Source of the DNA: Amycolatopsis alkalitolerans
GTDB lineage: Bacteria > Actinomycetota > Actinomycetes > Mycobacteriales > Pseudonocardiaceae
Length of the DNA: 64,000 nt
Reading direction: 5' to 3'
Assembly (NCBI RefSeq): GCF_006152065.1
Contig: NZ_VDFW01000002.1
Span: forward strand, 310,001-374,000
Translations under genes and position numbers: made by a program
Shown here: positions 1-8,362 of the stretch, in pieces
How positions within the stretch are numbered: position 1 is the stretch's first letter
Layout of the letters: each line of letters starts with the position of its first letter
Notes under the pieces: generated by a model
What the model saw: only the letters and a program-made list of their open reading frames with translations
The model's database searches: none
What the model was told of the DNA's origin: nothing

Positions 1-1028
1 TCGCGCTGACCGACGCCGTGTTCGCGCCGGTGCGCACCGAGCACGGCGTCTTCGTCACGCACGCCTACCCGTATTCGGGCGGGCGCAGCACCTTCCTGAT
101 CGAGACCGACGAGGACACCTGGCGTCGTGCCGGTTTCGACTCCTCGACCGAGGCTACGCCGGTCGACGCGTCCGACGAGAAGTCGTTGCGGTACCTGGAA
201 AACGTCTTCGCCGAGCAGCTGCGGGGCCGCCGGTTGATCGGCAACCGCACGCGCTGGCTGCGGTTCCGGACCGTGCGGTGCGACACCTGGTCGGCAGGGC
301 GCACGGTGCTACTCGGGGACGCCGCGCACACCGCGCACTTCTCGATCGGCTCCGGCACCAAGCTGGCGATGGAGGACGCGATCGGCCTCGTCGAGGCGCT
401 ACGGGAGGAACCGGATCGCGCCGCCGCTTTCGCGCGCTACGAGACCGTCCGCCGCCCCGCCGTCGAGCGCCTGCAGGAACTCGCACGCCGCAGCCGGCTG
501 TGGTGGGAGTCGTTCCCGTCGCGCCTGCACCTGCCGGTCGAGCGGCTGATGGTCGCCTACATGTCCCGCGCGGGCAACGTGCCGCTCGACCGGTTCGCCG
601 CCACCAGCCCCGATGTCGTCGGAGCCGCGCTCGAGCAGTTCGCCGGCGGCCCCGGTCCCGCCGACCCGGCCGCCGTCACCGACTGGGTCCTGCGGCACGG
701 GACCGGCCGCGGCGGCGGGAACCTCGTCACCATCGATGAGGCGCCGACCGACCCGTGGGACGGGACGGGGGACGCCGTGGTGGCGCGGGCGCGGCGCGCG
801 TTCGACGACGGAGCCGAAGGGTTCCTGTTCACCGGGCCGCCGGGCCGGTCGGCCCTGCTGACACGGCTGGACCTCGCCGAACGGGTCCGCACCGAGGTCG
901 GCGGCCCTGTCGTGGTGGAGGGGCCGGCCGCGCTTCGTGACGACCTCGCCGCCGGGCTGGTCAGCGGCCGTACCGACCTGGTGACGCTCGTCAACGACCC
1001 GGCCGGAAACCCTGGAAGGAACTCATGA
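1..1028 (+). CDS. FAD-dependent aryl-CoA-type monooxygenase, 3' part
   Basis: Partial gene: the frame is open to the left edge (codons in register from base 3), so the N-terminal dinucleotide-binding fold lies outside the window. The visible part carries the second FAD motif of class A flavoprotein hydroxylases (GDAAHTAHFSIGSGTKLAMED region, around bases 318-378), with the HFSIGSGT variant typical of the salicylyl-CoA/2-aminobenzoyl-CoA hydroxylase group. The last ~100 residues (VRTEVGGPVVVEGPAAL, then GRTDLVTLV) look like the final beta/alpha units of an Old Yellow Enzyme barrel, as if the reductase domain of a monooxygenase/reductase fusion had been cut down. Its stop overlaps the next ATG (ATGA), so the two are co-translated. 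Substrate is not known. Confidence 0.8.
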   Translation, partial: ALTDAVFAPVRTEHGVFVTHAYPYSGGRSTFLIETDEDTWRRAGFDSSTEATPVDASDEKSLRYLENVFAEQLRGRRLIGNRTRWLRFRTVRCDTWSAGRTVLLGDAAHTAHFSIGSGTKLAMEDAIGLVEALREEPDRAAAFARYETVRRPAVERLQELARRSRLWWESFPSRLHLPVERLMVAYMSRAGNVPLDRFAATSPDVVGAALEQFAGGPGPADPAAVTDWVLRHGTGRGGGNLVTIDEAPTDPWDGTGDAVVARARRAFDDGAEGFLFTGPPGRSALLTRLDLAERVRTEVGGPVVVEGPAALRDDLAAGLVSGRTDLVTLVNDPAGNPGRNS

Positions 1029-1771
1029 CCTCGCACCGGATCGGGCTCGTCGTGCCCAGCTCGAACGTGACCGTCGAGACCGAGATCCCGGCGCTGCTCG
1101 CGCGCCACGCCGAGGCCACGTTTTCGTTCCACTCCAGCCGGATGCGCATGCACCAGGTCTCGGCCGAAGAGCTGCGCGCGATGAACGCGCAGCGGGAGCG
1201 CTGTGTGGACGAGCTGGCCGACGCCGGCGTGGACGCGCTGCTCTACGCGTGCCTTGTCGCGTTGATGGCGCAGGGGCCCGGCGAGCACCGGCGCACCGAG
1301 GCCGCGGTGGCGCGGCAGCTGGCCGGGCGGAAGACGGCGGTCCTGTCGAGCGCGGGCGCGCTGGTCGAGGGTCTTACTGCTCTCGGTGCGCGGCGCATCG
1401 CACTCGTCACCCCGTACCTGCGCCCGCTGGCGAAGCAGGTCGTCGGCTACCTCGAGGCCGAAGGGTTCGAGGTGCTGGGCTGGGCGGCTCTCGAGGTCGG
1501 GGACAACGCCGAGGTCGGTTGCATTCCCGGTGACCGGGTCATGGCGGCCGCTCGCGGGCTGAACCTCGACGGGGCCGACGCGCTGGTGATCTCCGCGTGC
1601 GTGCAGATGCCCTCGCTCGACCTCGTCGCGCCCGCTGAAGCGGAGTTCGGGCTGCCCGTGCTGTCGGCGGCGACCGCCGGCGCCTATGCGCTGCTCCGCA
1701 GTCTCGGCCTGCCGCCGCGGCTTCCCGGTGCCGGGCGATTGCTCGCCGCACCTTTACCATCGCAGCTATGA
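1025..1771 (+). CDS. Maleate cis-trans isomerase-like protein (Asp/Glu racemase superfamily)
   Basis: 248 residues, usual size for maleate isomerase/arylmalonate decarboxylase relatives. The N-terminal PSSNVTVETEIP motif and two cysteines, one in YACLVALM (about residue 78) and one in SACVQMPS (about residue 192), match the paired catalytic cysteines of maleate isomerase. That reaction converts maleate to fumarate in nicotinate- or gentisate-type ring-cleavage pathways. Start is the ATG overlapping the upstream stop (ATGA); its own stop overlaps the TetR start. The same fold includes hydantoin racemase and arylmalonate decarboxylase, so the substrate is inferred only. Confidence 0.8.
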   Translation: MTSHRIGLVVPSSNVTVETEIPALLARHAEATFSFHSSRMRMHQVSAEELRAMNAQRERCVDELADAGVDALLYACLVALMAQGPGEHRRTEAAVARQLAGRKTAVLSSAGALVEGLTALGARRIALVTPYLRPLAKQVVGYLEAEGFEVLGWAALEVGDNAEVGCIPGDRVMAAARGLNLDGADALVISACVQMPSLDLVAPAEAEFGLPVLSAATAGAYALLRSLGLPPRLPGAGRLLAAPLPSQL

Positions 1772-2493
1772 GCGGCAAGAAGGCGGCGCGTGACACCGAG
1801 GCCAAGCCCGCGCGGATGAGCACGGCGCGGCGCGAGCTGGTGGAGAACGAGCTGTACGAGCACGCCACCCGGCTGTTCGCCGAACGCGGTTTCGCCGGCA
1901 CGAGCCTGCAGGACATCGCCGACGCGCTCGGCATCACGCGGCCGGCGCTCTACTACTACGTCAAAAGCAAGGACGAGCTGCTGGCCAAGCTGGTCACGGA
2001 GGTGACCAACGGGCCGCTGGACGAGCTTCGCGCACTGGTCGCGCGCAAGGAGCTGGACGCGGTCGCGAAGCTGCGCGGGGTCGTCGAGGTGATCGTGGCA
2101 CGCCGCACGAACCAGCCCGCCCGCTTCCGGTTGCTGATCCGCTCCGAGGCCGAACTGCCTGAGGAGCTGACCGCGGCCTACGACGACAGCCGCCGCGCGG
2201 TGCTCAAGACCATCGCCGGTGTGATCGAGGAAGGCGTGCGAGCGGGCCAGTTCCGGCCGGTGGACTCCCGCGTCGCGGCGCTGGGCGTGCTCGGCATGTG
2301 CAACTGGGTCGCGTGGTGGTTCCATCCCGGCGGGCGCGACACCGCCGAAGCCGTCATCGAGCAGCTCGCTGACATGGCCGTCGGCGCATTGCAGCGCCCG
2401 GACGGCCACGTTCTCGACGGGGGCGGGCCCACCGCGGCGCTGAAGATGCTGCGCCAGGACCTCGACCACCTGGAGCGCATCCTCGACATTTGA
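1768..2493 (+). CDS. TetR-family transcriptional regulator
   Basis: 241 residues. An N-terminal TetR helix-turn-helix spans about residues 15-60 (LFAERGFAGTSLQDIADALG, then ITRPALYYYVKSKDELL). The C-terminal ligand domain contains a WVAWWFHPGG stretch that is also present, nearly identical, in the TetR at 8363-9058, so the two are paralogues. ATG overlaps the upstream stop. The downstream intergenic region has two TCAAC/GTTGA palindromes (2503-2526) around a promoter-like -35 box, which are the best candidate operators; acyl-CoA ligands are common in this type of TetR but that is inference. Confidence 0.92.
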   Translation: MSGKKAARDTEAKPARMSTARRELVENELYEHATRLFAERGFAGTSLQDIADALGITRPALYYYVKSKDELLAKLVTEVTNGPLDELRALVARKELDAVAKLRGVVEVIVARRTNQPARFRLLIRSEAELPEELTAAYDDSRRAVLKTIAGVIEEGVRAGQFRPVDSRVAALGVLGMCNWVAWWFHPGGRDTAEAVIEQLADMAVGALQRPDGHVLDGGGPTAALKMLRQDLDHLERILDI

Positions 2494-2502
2494 GCACATT
2501 CG

Positions 2503-2540
2503 TCAAACTGTTGACTCAAACGTTGAATCGGGCGTACGGT
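2503..2540 (+). promoter_or_regulatory. Candidate promoter with two TCAAC/GTTGA operator palindromes
   Basis: TCAAACTGTTGA (2503-2514) and TCAAACGTTGA (2516-2526) are near-perfect adjacent inverted repeats. A -35-like TTGACT (2511-2516) lies across the first palindrome and a -10-like TACGGT (2535-2540) follows at 18 nt spacing. The same TCAAC-centre-GTTGA motif occurs at 9149-9159 upstream of the CoA-transferase operon, so the paralogous TetR proteins probably control both. Confidence 0.6.
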
Positions 2541-2578
2541 CGAAGTGTCCGCACGACCCGACGTCGAGGAGGCAGGAA

Positions 2579-3208
2579 ATGACCGAGCTGGAGCACCGGG
2601 TGCGGGGCGTCGACCATGTCGCGTTCCCGACCTTCGACCCGGCCGCCACGGTCCGCTTCTACCGGGACGTGCTGGGTTTCCCGGTCGTGCACTCGATCTG
2701 CGCGGCGGGCTGGGGGCCGGAGGACCATCCGGACTTCATCCACTTCTTCTTCGATATCGGCAACGAAGACCGGATCGCGTTCTTCTACTACTTCGGCACG
2801 AGCGCGGAGATCGGTGGCGCGCCCGGCGCGAAGGGCGATGCCTACGCGCGTTTCGGGCCGGAGGTCCCGGAGTTCTTCGTCCGGTCGCGCCATCTGGCGA
2901 TCCATGTCGAGGACGAGGCGGACCTGCTGGAGTACCGGCGCCGGCTCGACGCCAGTGACTGGCCGGTCGAGATGCAGATCCAGCACGAGACCATCGAGTC
3001 GATCTACACCCACGACCCGAACGGCTATATGTTCGAGATCACCCGCGCGATGCGGCCGGTGACCCCGCAGGAGGATCTCGACGCGAACCTCACGATCGAC
3101 GCGCTGCTCGACGTGGTCGCCGGAGCGGAGCCGACCTTCGGCAAGCTCCTGGCGCGTAAGGCAGAACTGATCGTGGAGCGCGCGGCCGAATGGGAGCCGG
3201 CGCGATGA
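2579..3208 (+). CDS. VOC-superfamily (glyoxalase/dioxygenase fold) protein
   Basis: 209 residues. N-terminal VDHVAFPTFD and later HLAIHVEDEADL and YMFEIT give the His, His and Glu positions expected of a metal-binding VOC domain. The module occupies about residues 8-160 and a short helical tail follows. It is preceded by AGGAGG-type SD (2569-2574) and is the first gene after the TetR-linked promoter at 2503-2540. VOC proteins include extradiol dioxygenases, isomerases and epimerases; a single module of this size does not say which. It overlaps the next ORF by ATGA. Confidence 0.8.
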   Translation: MTELEHRVRGVDHVAFPTFDPAATVRFYRDVLGFPVVHSICAAGWGPEDHPDFIHFFFDIGNEDRIAFFYYFGTSAEIGGAPGAKGDAYARFGPEVPEFFVRSRHLAIHVEDEADLLEYRRRLDASDWPVEMQIQHETIESIYTHDPNGYMFEITRAMRPVTPQEDLDANLTIDALLDVVAGAEPTFGKLLARKAELIVERAAEWEPAR

Positions 3209-3453
3209 CCGTGCTCTACGTTCTCGACGTCCCGGAGAACACCGCGGTCGCGAAGGTCGCCGCGGCGGATCCGGCGGTGACCGTCGGGAAGATCGGCCCG
3301 TACTTCGAGATCAGCGCGGCCGGCCCGATCGTGGTCGACCGGCGCGCGACCGGCTGCCGGCACGCCGTGTGGTACTCCGCGGTCGGCGGGGTCGCCCGCG
3401 ACAGCCGGATCACCCAGCACGACAAGGACGCGCTGCGAGTGGAGCCGGCGTGA
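3205..3453 (+). CDS. Small conserved-looking hypothetical protein
   Basis: 82 residues from the ATG at 3205, which overlaps the stop of the VOC gene (ATGA); an in-frame start at 3190 exists but would overlap more. I do not recognise the family. The sequence is soluble, without membrane segments, rich in Ala/Val, with a central GKIGPYFEISAAGPIVVDR stretch. Its stop overlaps the GTG of the hydrolase, so it is locked into the same operon and probably serves the same pathway. Confidence 0.6.
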   Translation: MTVLYVLDVPENTAVAKVAAADPAVTVGKIGPYFEISAAGPIVVDRRATGCRHAVWYSAVGGVARDSRITQHDKDALRVEPA

Positions 3454-4700
3454 CCGCGAGCGCCGCCCGCCTCGGCGCCGGCCGCTACCTCGCCGCCGGA
3501 GAACGTCCCGCGCAGGCTGCGGCGTCCGTGCACGAACTGACCACTTCGGACGGTGCCACGGTCCGCGGCGTGCTGTCGATGGCCCCGGGTGCCCGGACGG
3601 TCGTGTGCCTGATGCACCCGCGCCAGGACGTGACCCACCATCCGCTCGTCCCGCCGCTGCTGTGGGCCGGGGCGGCGGTGTGGACGCAGCACACGCGCTC
3701 GGTCAACAACGACCTGACGCTGGTGCACGAGCAGGCACTGCTGGACGTCGCCGCGGGCCTGGACTTCCTGCGGGAGCGTGGTTTCGACTCGATTGTCCTT
3801 CTTGGACACTCCGGTGGTGGCACACTCTACGCGTTCTACCTCGAGCAGGCCGGGCTCGCCCCGGCCGAGCGGGTCGCGACGACTCCCGGCGGTCGCCCGG
3901 TGCGGCTCGCGGAGGCGTCGATGCCGGGTGCGGACGGTGTGGTCTTCCTCGCCCCGCATCCCGGTCAGGGCAAGCTGCTGCTCGCCTGCATCGACCCGTC
4001 CGTCGCCGACGAGTCCGACCCGTTGTCGGTCGTACCCGAGCTGGATCCGTTCGACCCCGCCAACGGTTTCGCGGAGCCGCCGGGAAGTTCTTCCTACGGC
4101 GAAGAGTTCCTCCGGCGCTACCGGGCGGCGCAGCGCGACCGCGTCAGCCGCATCGACGCAGTGGCGCGCGAGTACCTCGGGCGGGCCGCGGAAGCCCGCG
4201 CCGCGTTCAAGGCTTCCGGTCACGCTTCGGACCGGCGGCGCTCGCTCGCGCCCCGGATCATCACGGTGTTCCGCACCGACGCCGATCCGCGCACCGTGGA
4301 CCTTTCGCTGGACCCGAGTGAGCGGCCGTCCGGTTCGCTGTTCGGCAGGCGGCCCGATCTGATCAACTACGGGCTGACCGGGTTCGGGCGGCTCACCACC
4401 CCCGAGGCGTGGTTGTCGACCTGGTCGGGGCTCAGCTCCAACGCCGACTTCGAGCGCTGCGCCCCGGGGGTCACGGTGCCGGGCCTGTTCGTCGAACTGA
4501 CCGGCGACCAGGCCGCCTTCCCCGCCGATTCGCGCCGCATGATCGAGGCTCTCGGAACGCGGGACCTCACCACGGCGAGAGTGCGCGGGCTGCATTTCGG
4601 CGCGCCCATCGCCGAAGGCGAGCCCTCGGGCAACGACCTCGCGGCGGCGGAGATCGCCGGCTGGCTGGCTGAGCGCTACGAACTGGCGCCGCCCGGCTGA
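3450..4700 (+). CDS. Alpha/beta-hydrolase family protein
   Basis: 416 residues from GTG 3450, chosen because it overlaps the previous stop (GTGA). The nucleophile elbow GHSGGGTLYAFY (about residue 120) follows a hydrophobic strand (SIVLLGHSGG), and a C-terminal RGLHFGAP could supply the catalytic His. The protein is longer than a minimal alpha/beta hydrolase, with a large insertion after the elbow. Hydrolysis of an ester, thioester or C-C bond is possible. The gene ends tail-to-tail with the AraC gene, with a 25 nt overlap of the coding ends. Confidence 0.75.
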   Translation: MTASAARLGAGRYLAAGERPAQAAASVHELTTSDGATVRGVLSMAPGARTVVCLMHPRQDVTHHPLVPPLLWAGAAVWTQHTRSVNNDLTLVHEQALLDVAAGLDFLRERGFDSIVLLGHSGGGTLYAFYLEQAGLAPAERVATTPGGRPVRLAEASMPGADGVVFLAPHPGQGKLLLACIDPSVADESDPLSVVPELDPFDPANGFAEPPGSSSYGEEFLRRYRAAQRDRVSRIDAVAREYLGRAAEARAAFKASGHASDRRRSLAPRIITVFRTDADPRTVDLSLDPSERPSGSLFGRRPDLINYGLTGFGRLTTPEAWLSTWSGLSSNADFERCAPGVTVPGLFVELTGDQAAFPADSRRMIEALGTRDLTTARVRGLHFGAPIAEGEPSGNDLAAAEIAGWLAERYELAPPG

Positions 4701-5653
4701 CGGCGCCGGAGTGTGGCGGCCGGGTTCGTCCCGTACTGGGTGCGGTAATGCCGTGCGAAACGTCCGTAGTTCGTGAAACCCCACCGGTGCGCCACGGCTT
4801 CGATGGTGGTGTGCGAGTGGTCGCCGCGTAGCAGGTCTTCGTGCGCGCGGCGCAGCCGCACCGAACGCAGGTGGGCCGCCGGGGTCGTGCCCAGTTCGGT
4901 CCGGAACACCTCCTGCAGCGTGCGGACGCTCACCGCGGCCGCCTTCGCCAGGTCCGGAATGGACGGTACGGCCTGGGCTTCCGCCGCGGCCAGCGCACGC
5001 CGCAGGATCCGGCTTTTCGCCGGGGACGGCACCGCCGTGTCGCGTCCCACCGCGCTGAGCACGCTGCCCAGCGCGAACCCCGAGAGGTGATCTGCCACGG
5101 GCCCGCTGGTCAGCGCGCCGCTCGGCCGCTGCATTTCCGCGGTGAGCAGGTGCATCACCCAGGCCAGCGCCCGCGCGCCGTCGTCGCGCAGGTCCACCGG
5201 GAGCGGCCCGGCGGACTCGTGCAGGACGTGCTCCGCCTCCAGCGGATGGTGCGCGGACACCACGGCGTTGTCGATGCGGAGTGTGGTCAGCCGGGTGTCC
5301 GGACCCCATTCCTCATACCGGAGGAAGGGACCGGGCGGCAAGAAGACCAGCGCGCCCGGGGACACCCGGAGCGTCTCGCGGCCGGCGCAGCTGATCGTGA
5401 CCCCGCCCCGCACCGGGCGGAGCACCACGCAGCAGGTCCGTGGCGACGGGGCTTCCAGCCGGATGTCACCGCTGATCCGGACCGCGCCGACATCGGCGTG
5501 CGGCAGGCGCGTGGTCGCCAGCCGGAGTTCGAGCCGTGCCGCTCGTCCCATCATGGTGAGCGAGTTGGGTGCGTAGGCCGCCTCCAGGATCGAACTGGCC
5601 TCGCCGGGATCGGTGATCGCGTGGCCCGGTCCTCGCGCGTCGAGGTGACCCAT
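4676..5653 (-). CDS. AraC-family transcriptional regulator
   Basis: 325 residues. A C-terminal AraC double helix-turn-helix occupies about residues 225-320 (SIPDLAKAAAVSVRTLQEVF and WGFTNYGRFARHYRTQYG). The N-terminal half matches the AraC-binding-like sensor with several beta strands (GALVFLPPGPFLRYEEW). It lies immediately downstream of the P450 operon on the same strand but has its own promoter (5662-5689). Likely controls the P450 operon or the hydrolase operon; the ligand is unknown. Confidence 0.9.
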   Translation of the reverse strand: MGHLDARGPGHAITDPGEASSILEAAYAPNSLTMMGRAARLELRLATTRLPHADVGAVRISGDIRLEAPSPRTCCVVLRPVRGGVTISCAGRETLRVSPGALVFLPPGPFLRYEEWGPDTRLTTLRIDNAVVSAHHPLEAEHVLHESAGPLPVDLRDDGARALAWVMHLLTAEMQRPSGALTSGPVADHLSGFALGSVLSAVGRDTAVPSPAKSRILRRALAAAEAQAVPSIPDLAKAAAVSVRTLQEVFRTELGTTPAAHLRSVRLRRAHEDLLRGDHSHTTIEAVAHRWGFTNYGRFARHYRTQYGTNPAATLRRRQPGGASS

Positions 5654-5657
5654 TTCA

Positions 5658-5689
5658 CTACAGTGTAGGATTGTCTACCGTTCTGTCAA
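5658..5689 (-). promoter_or_regulatory. Promoter of the AraC gene, near-leaderless, with palindrome at -10
   Basis: On the minus strand TTGACA (5689-5684) and TACACT (5667-5662) are separated by 16 nt, a near-consensus sigma-70-type promoter. The -10 box lies in a CTACA-G-TGTAG inverted repeat (5658-5668). Only 8 nt separate the -10 box from the ATG at 5653, so the transcript should be leaderless or nearly so. The palindrome is a plausible autoregulatory site. Confidence 0.6.
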
Positions 5690-5694
5690 CCCGT

Positions 5695-6867
5695 TCAGGC
5701 GAGTACCACCCGCAGGCTCGCCGGCCGCCGCATCATCGGCGCGCGGACCTTCTCCCAGCGGTAGGACTCCGCCAAGCGCAGCGAGGGATACACGCCGAGC
5801 AACGCGTCGATGGCGCACACGCTCTCCAGCCGGGCCAGCGGTGCGCCGATACACGTGTGGATACCGCGTCCGAAGGCCAGATGCGCCGAGGCGGCGTCGC
5901 GATCCAGCCGGAACTCCGCGGCGTCCGCACCCCAGGTCCGCTCGTCCCGGTTGGCCGACTGCAGGCTCACGAGCACCTTCGTCTCGGCGGGGATGACGGT
6001 GCCGCCGACGGAGTCGGCCCGGTTGGTGGTGCGCAGCACGAACTGCAGGGGGGTGTCGTGCCGGAGGCTTTCCTCCACGGCGTTCGGCACCTTGCTCCGG
6101 TCCCGCGCCAGCGCCTGCCATTGATCCGTGGCGAGCAAGGAGTGGACCGTGTTCAGGATCAGGCTTCGGGTGGTGGCGGTCGCCGCGAGAACCAGTTGCA
6201 TGAGGTGCGTGACGGCCTCCACCTCGCTGAGTTCCGCCTCGCCGTCCTGCGGATGCAGCAACCCGTCGATGGCGTCCCGCCGGGCCGGAGGCTCGGCGCG
6301 GCGTCGCTTCACCACCTCGGTGAGGGCCGCGATCATCTTCCCCATCTCCGGAAGGTCGATCAGCGGCTCGGGCATCCGCTCGGTGATCACGTCCGTACAG
6401 TTCTGCAGGTCCTGCCACACCGGTTCGGGCAGCCCCAGGAACGCGAACACCACCGACGACGGGATCGAGCGCGCGTACGACTCGTACAGGTCCACCTCAC
6501 CGGTGGGCGGTAACCCGGCCAGCGCCTTCGCCACAATGCGTTCCACCTCGGGCCGCAGCGCCCGCAACCGGGCCGGGGCGAACCAGCGCAGCAACCGGCG
6601 GCGCAGTTCGGTGTGCTCTGGCGGGTCGATCATCGTGATCAGTTGGGCGGGCAGTTCCAGTTCACCGTCGATCGCGAAGTTGCCGCGGTTCGAGTAGGTC
6701 TCGGGATGACCCAGCACGTGCTGGACGTCGTCGTCGGTGACGACGCAGGCCAGGCCGGGGCGCGGGAACGACACCGGGCATCGCGCCCTGGCGGCGCCCA
6801 GCGGCCCGTCGGGATCGTCGAGGTGCGCGGGGTCGAGCGGGTTGAACGGCGCGTGCTGGTCAGACAT
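5695..6867 (-). CDS. Cytochrome P450
   Basis: 390 residues from ATG 6867 (MSDQHAPFNPLDPAH); an upstream in-frame extension lies inside the reductase gene. The heme-ligand loop AFGRGIHTCIGAPLARLES supplies the thiolate Cys and the ExxR motif is present (EESLR). The I-helix reads VLAATATTRSLI: the two threonines are present but the acidic residue usually found before them is Ala. Soluble bacterial class I size. Start overlaps the 3' end of the ferredoxin reductase, so electron donor and P450 are co-expressed. Probably hydroxylates an upstream substrate of the aromatic pathway; substrate unknown. Confidence 0.93.
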   Translation of the reverse strand: MSDQHAPFNPLDPAHLDDPDGPLGAARARCPVSFPRPGLACVVTDDDVQHVLGHPETYSNRGNFAIDGELELPAQLITMIDPPEHTELRRRLLRWFAPARLRALRPEVERIVAKALAGLPPTGEVDLYESYARSIPSSVVFAFLGLPEPVWQDLQNCTDVITERMPEPLIDLPEMGKMIAALTEVVKRRRAEPPARRDAIDGLLHPQDGEAELSEVEAVTHLMQLVLAATATTRSLILNTVHSLLATDQWQALARDRSKVPNAVEESLRHDTPLQFVLRTTNRADSVGGTVIPAETKVLVSLQSANRDERTWGADAAEFRLDRDAASAHLAFGRGIHTCIGAPLARLESVCAIDALLGVYPSLRLAESYRWEKVRAPMMRRPASLRVVLA

Positions 6868-7984
6868 GACTGGTCTCCTCTGCTCGATCGTCGAGAGCGC
6901 GGCGGAGCCGCCGCAGGGGGATGGGGTGGTTGATCGCGGCGGTCGCCCCCGTCCAGGCCACGACCGCGGCGGCGCTGTCGAGGTCGCCGTCGATGACGCG
7001 GAGGCCGCCGCGCACGGGCAGCGCACCGAGGACCCGCACCGAAAGCCCGAACACCTCCGTCCAGAAGTAGCCGGGCGCGGGCGCCGGGGCGGGCATACCC
7101 AGGAGCGTGCGGGCCGCTCGCCGCCCGTCCGCGATCGCGGCCGACCAGTACGGGGTGCGGCTGGTCGACATGCGGACGTCCCCGGCCGCCACGACGTGCT
7201 CACCAACGCGTCCCGACCGGTCCGAGAGGACACTTCCGTTGGTATGCAAGGGAATTCCGGAACCGCGCAACCATTCGGCGGCGGGCTCGTCGCCGACGGC
7301 CTCGATGAGGAGATCGGCGGGGAGACGCCGTCCCGAACGCAGCCGGAACCCCCGCGCGGCGTCCTGATCTTCGGCGATACCGCCCGGTTCCAGAACGAAT
7401 GTCGCCCCCGCCTCGGCGAGTCGGCGGGAGACCAGCGCCGAAATCTCCTGTCCCAGCAGGCGCCGCAGCGGCGGCTCCCGGTCGATCACGGTCACGGCCG
7501 CCCCGTGCCGCACCGCCGCGGTGGCGAGTTCGAGGCCCAGAAAACCCGCGCCCACCACGACGACCTGGATGTCCGGGCGCAGCGCCGACGCGAGCGCGGT
7601 GGCGTCCTCGATCGTGCGGACCGTGAGCGCGCCGAACGCCGGTGGCAGGATGCGGCGTGGACGGCATCCGGTGGCGACGACCAGCCCGGCGTAGCGCAAC
7701 GACGCGGTCGCGCCCGTGGTGTCGCGAAAGGTCACGGTGCGGCGCCGAAGGTCCACCGCGGTCGCGGTAGTCCCAGGCCGGAACTCCACGCCCGCAGGCA
7801 GATCCGGGAGCGAGACCGCTCGCGCGTCGCCCGCGAGGAACTGTTTGGACAGGGCGGGACGGCTGTACGGCGGATGCGGCTCGGCCCCGAGCAGCACGAC
7901 GCGCCCTTCGTGCCCGAGCGCGACCAGTTCTTCGACGGCGCTCGTCCCGGCGGCTGACGCGCCGACCACCACGATCGGGCTCAT
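6860..7984 (-). CDS. NAD(P)H-dependent ferredoxin reductase (FAD)
   Basis: 374 residues from ATG 7984, which overlaps the ferredoxin stop (ATGA). The N-terminal FAD fold begins VVVGASAAGTSAVEEL, the NAD(P)H fold is VVVVGAGFLGLELATAA, and a third motif VVAAGDV is the FAD-contact GD. This is the putidaredoxin-reductase/rhodocoxin-reductase group, which passes electrons from NADH to the adjacent ferredoxin. Middle gene of a three-gene class I P450 electron-transfer operon transcribed leftward. Confidence 0.93.
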   Translation of the reverse strand: MSPIVVVGASAAGTSAVEELVALGHEGRVVLLGAEPHPPYSRPALSKQFLAGDARAVSLPDLPAGVEFRPGTTATAVDLRRRTVTFRDTTGATASLRYAGLVVATGCRPRRILPPAFGALTVRTIEDATALASALRPDIQVVVVGAGFLGLELATAAVRHGAAVTVIDREPPLRRLLGQEISALVSRRLAEAGATFVLEPGGIAEDQDAARGFRLRSGRRLPADLLIEAVGDEPAAEWLRGSGIPLHTNGSVLSDRSGRVGEHVVAAGDVRMSTSRTPYWSAAIADGRRAARTLLGMPAPAPAPGYFWTEVFGLSVRVLGALPVRGGLRVIDGDLDSAAAVVAWTGATAAINHPIPLRRLRRALDDRAEETSHV

Positions 7985-8196
7985 GAGCCGGATCGCGGTT
8001 CGAGACGCAGCGCCGCCACCGGGCATACGCGCACGGCCGCCCGCACGCCGGGCAATTCGTCGCCGGTCACCACGTCCTCGGTGATCGCCACGAGGTCGTC
8101 GTCCATGCGCAGGTGGCCGGGGGCCTCCTCGACGCACAGGCCGTGACCTTCGCAGCGCGCGAAATCCGCGGTCACCGTCCACATCCGGTCACCCAT
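7981..8196 (-). CDS. [3Fe-4S]-type ferredoxin
   Basis: 71 residues. Cluster ligands are in RCEGHGLCVEEAP and VRVCPVAAL; the second position of the usual CxxCxxC is replaced (CEGHGLC), as in [3Fe-4S] ferredoxins that serve actinobacterial P450s. First gene of the leftward operon with reductase and P450. Starts at ATG 8196; an internal ATG 12 nt downstream (MWTVTADF) is also possible. Divergent from the TetR at 8363. Confidence 0.92.
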   Translation of the reverse strand: MGDRMWTVTADFARCEGHGLCVEEAPGHLRMDDDLVAITEDVVTGDELPGVRAAVRVCPVAALRLEPRSGS

Positions 8197-8362
8197 GGGG
8201 CCTCCTTGCCCGTCGTTCGGCGAACAAGGCTACGAACTCGCGGCGCCCGGGGGCGGACCGTTCGCGCAGAGTTCCGGACGGATCGCGCACCGGCCCGCTT
8301 CGGGTCTCCGGTCCGTCCGGGCTAACGTGGCTTACGACCAGTCGAGAAGGGTGAGGTTCGTC

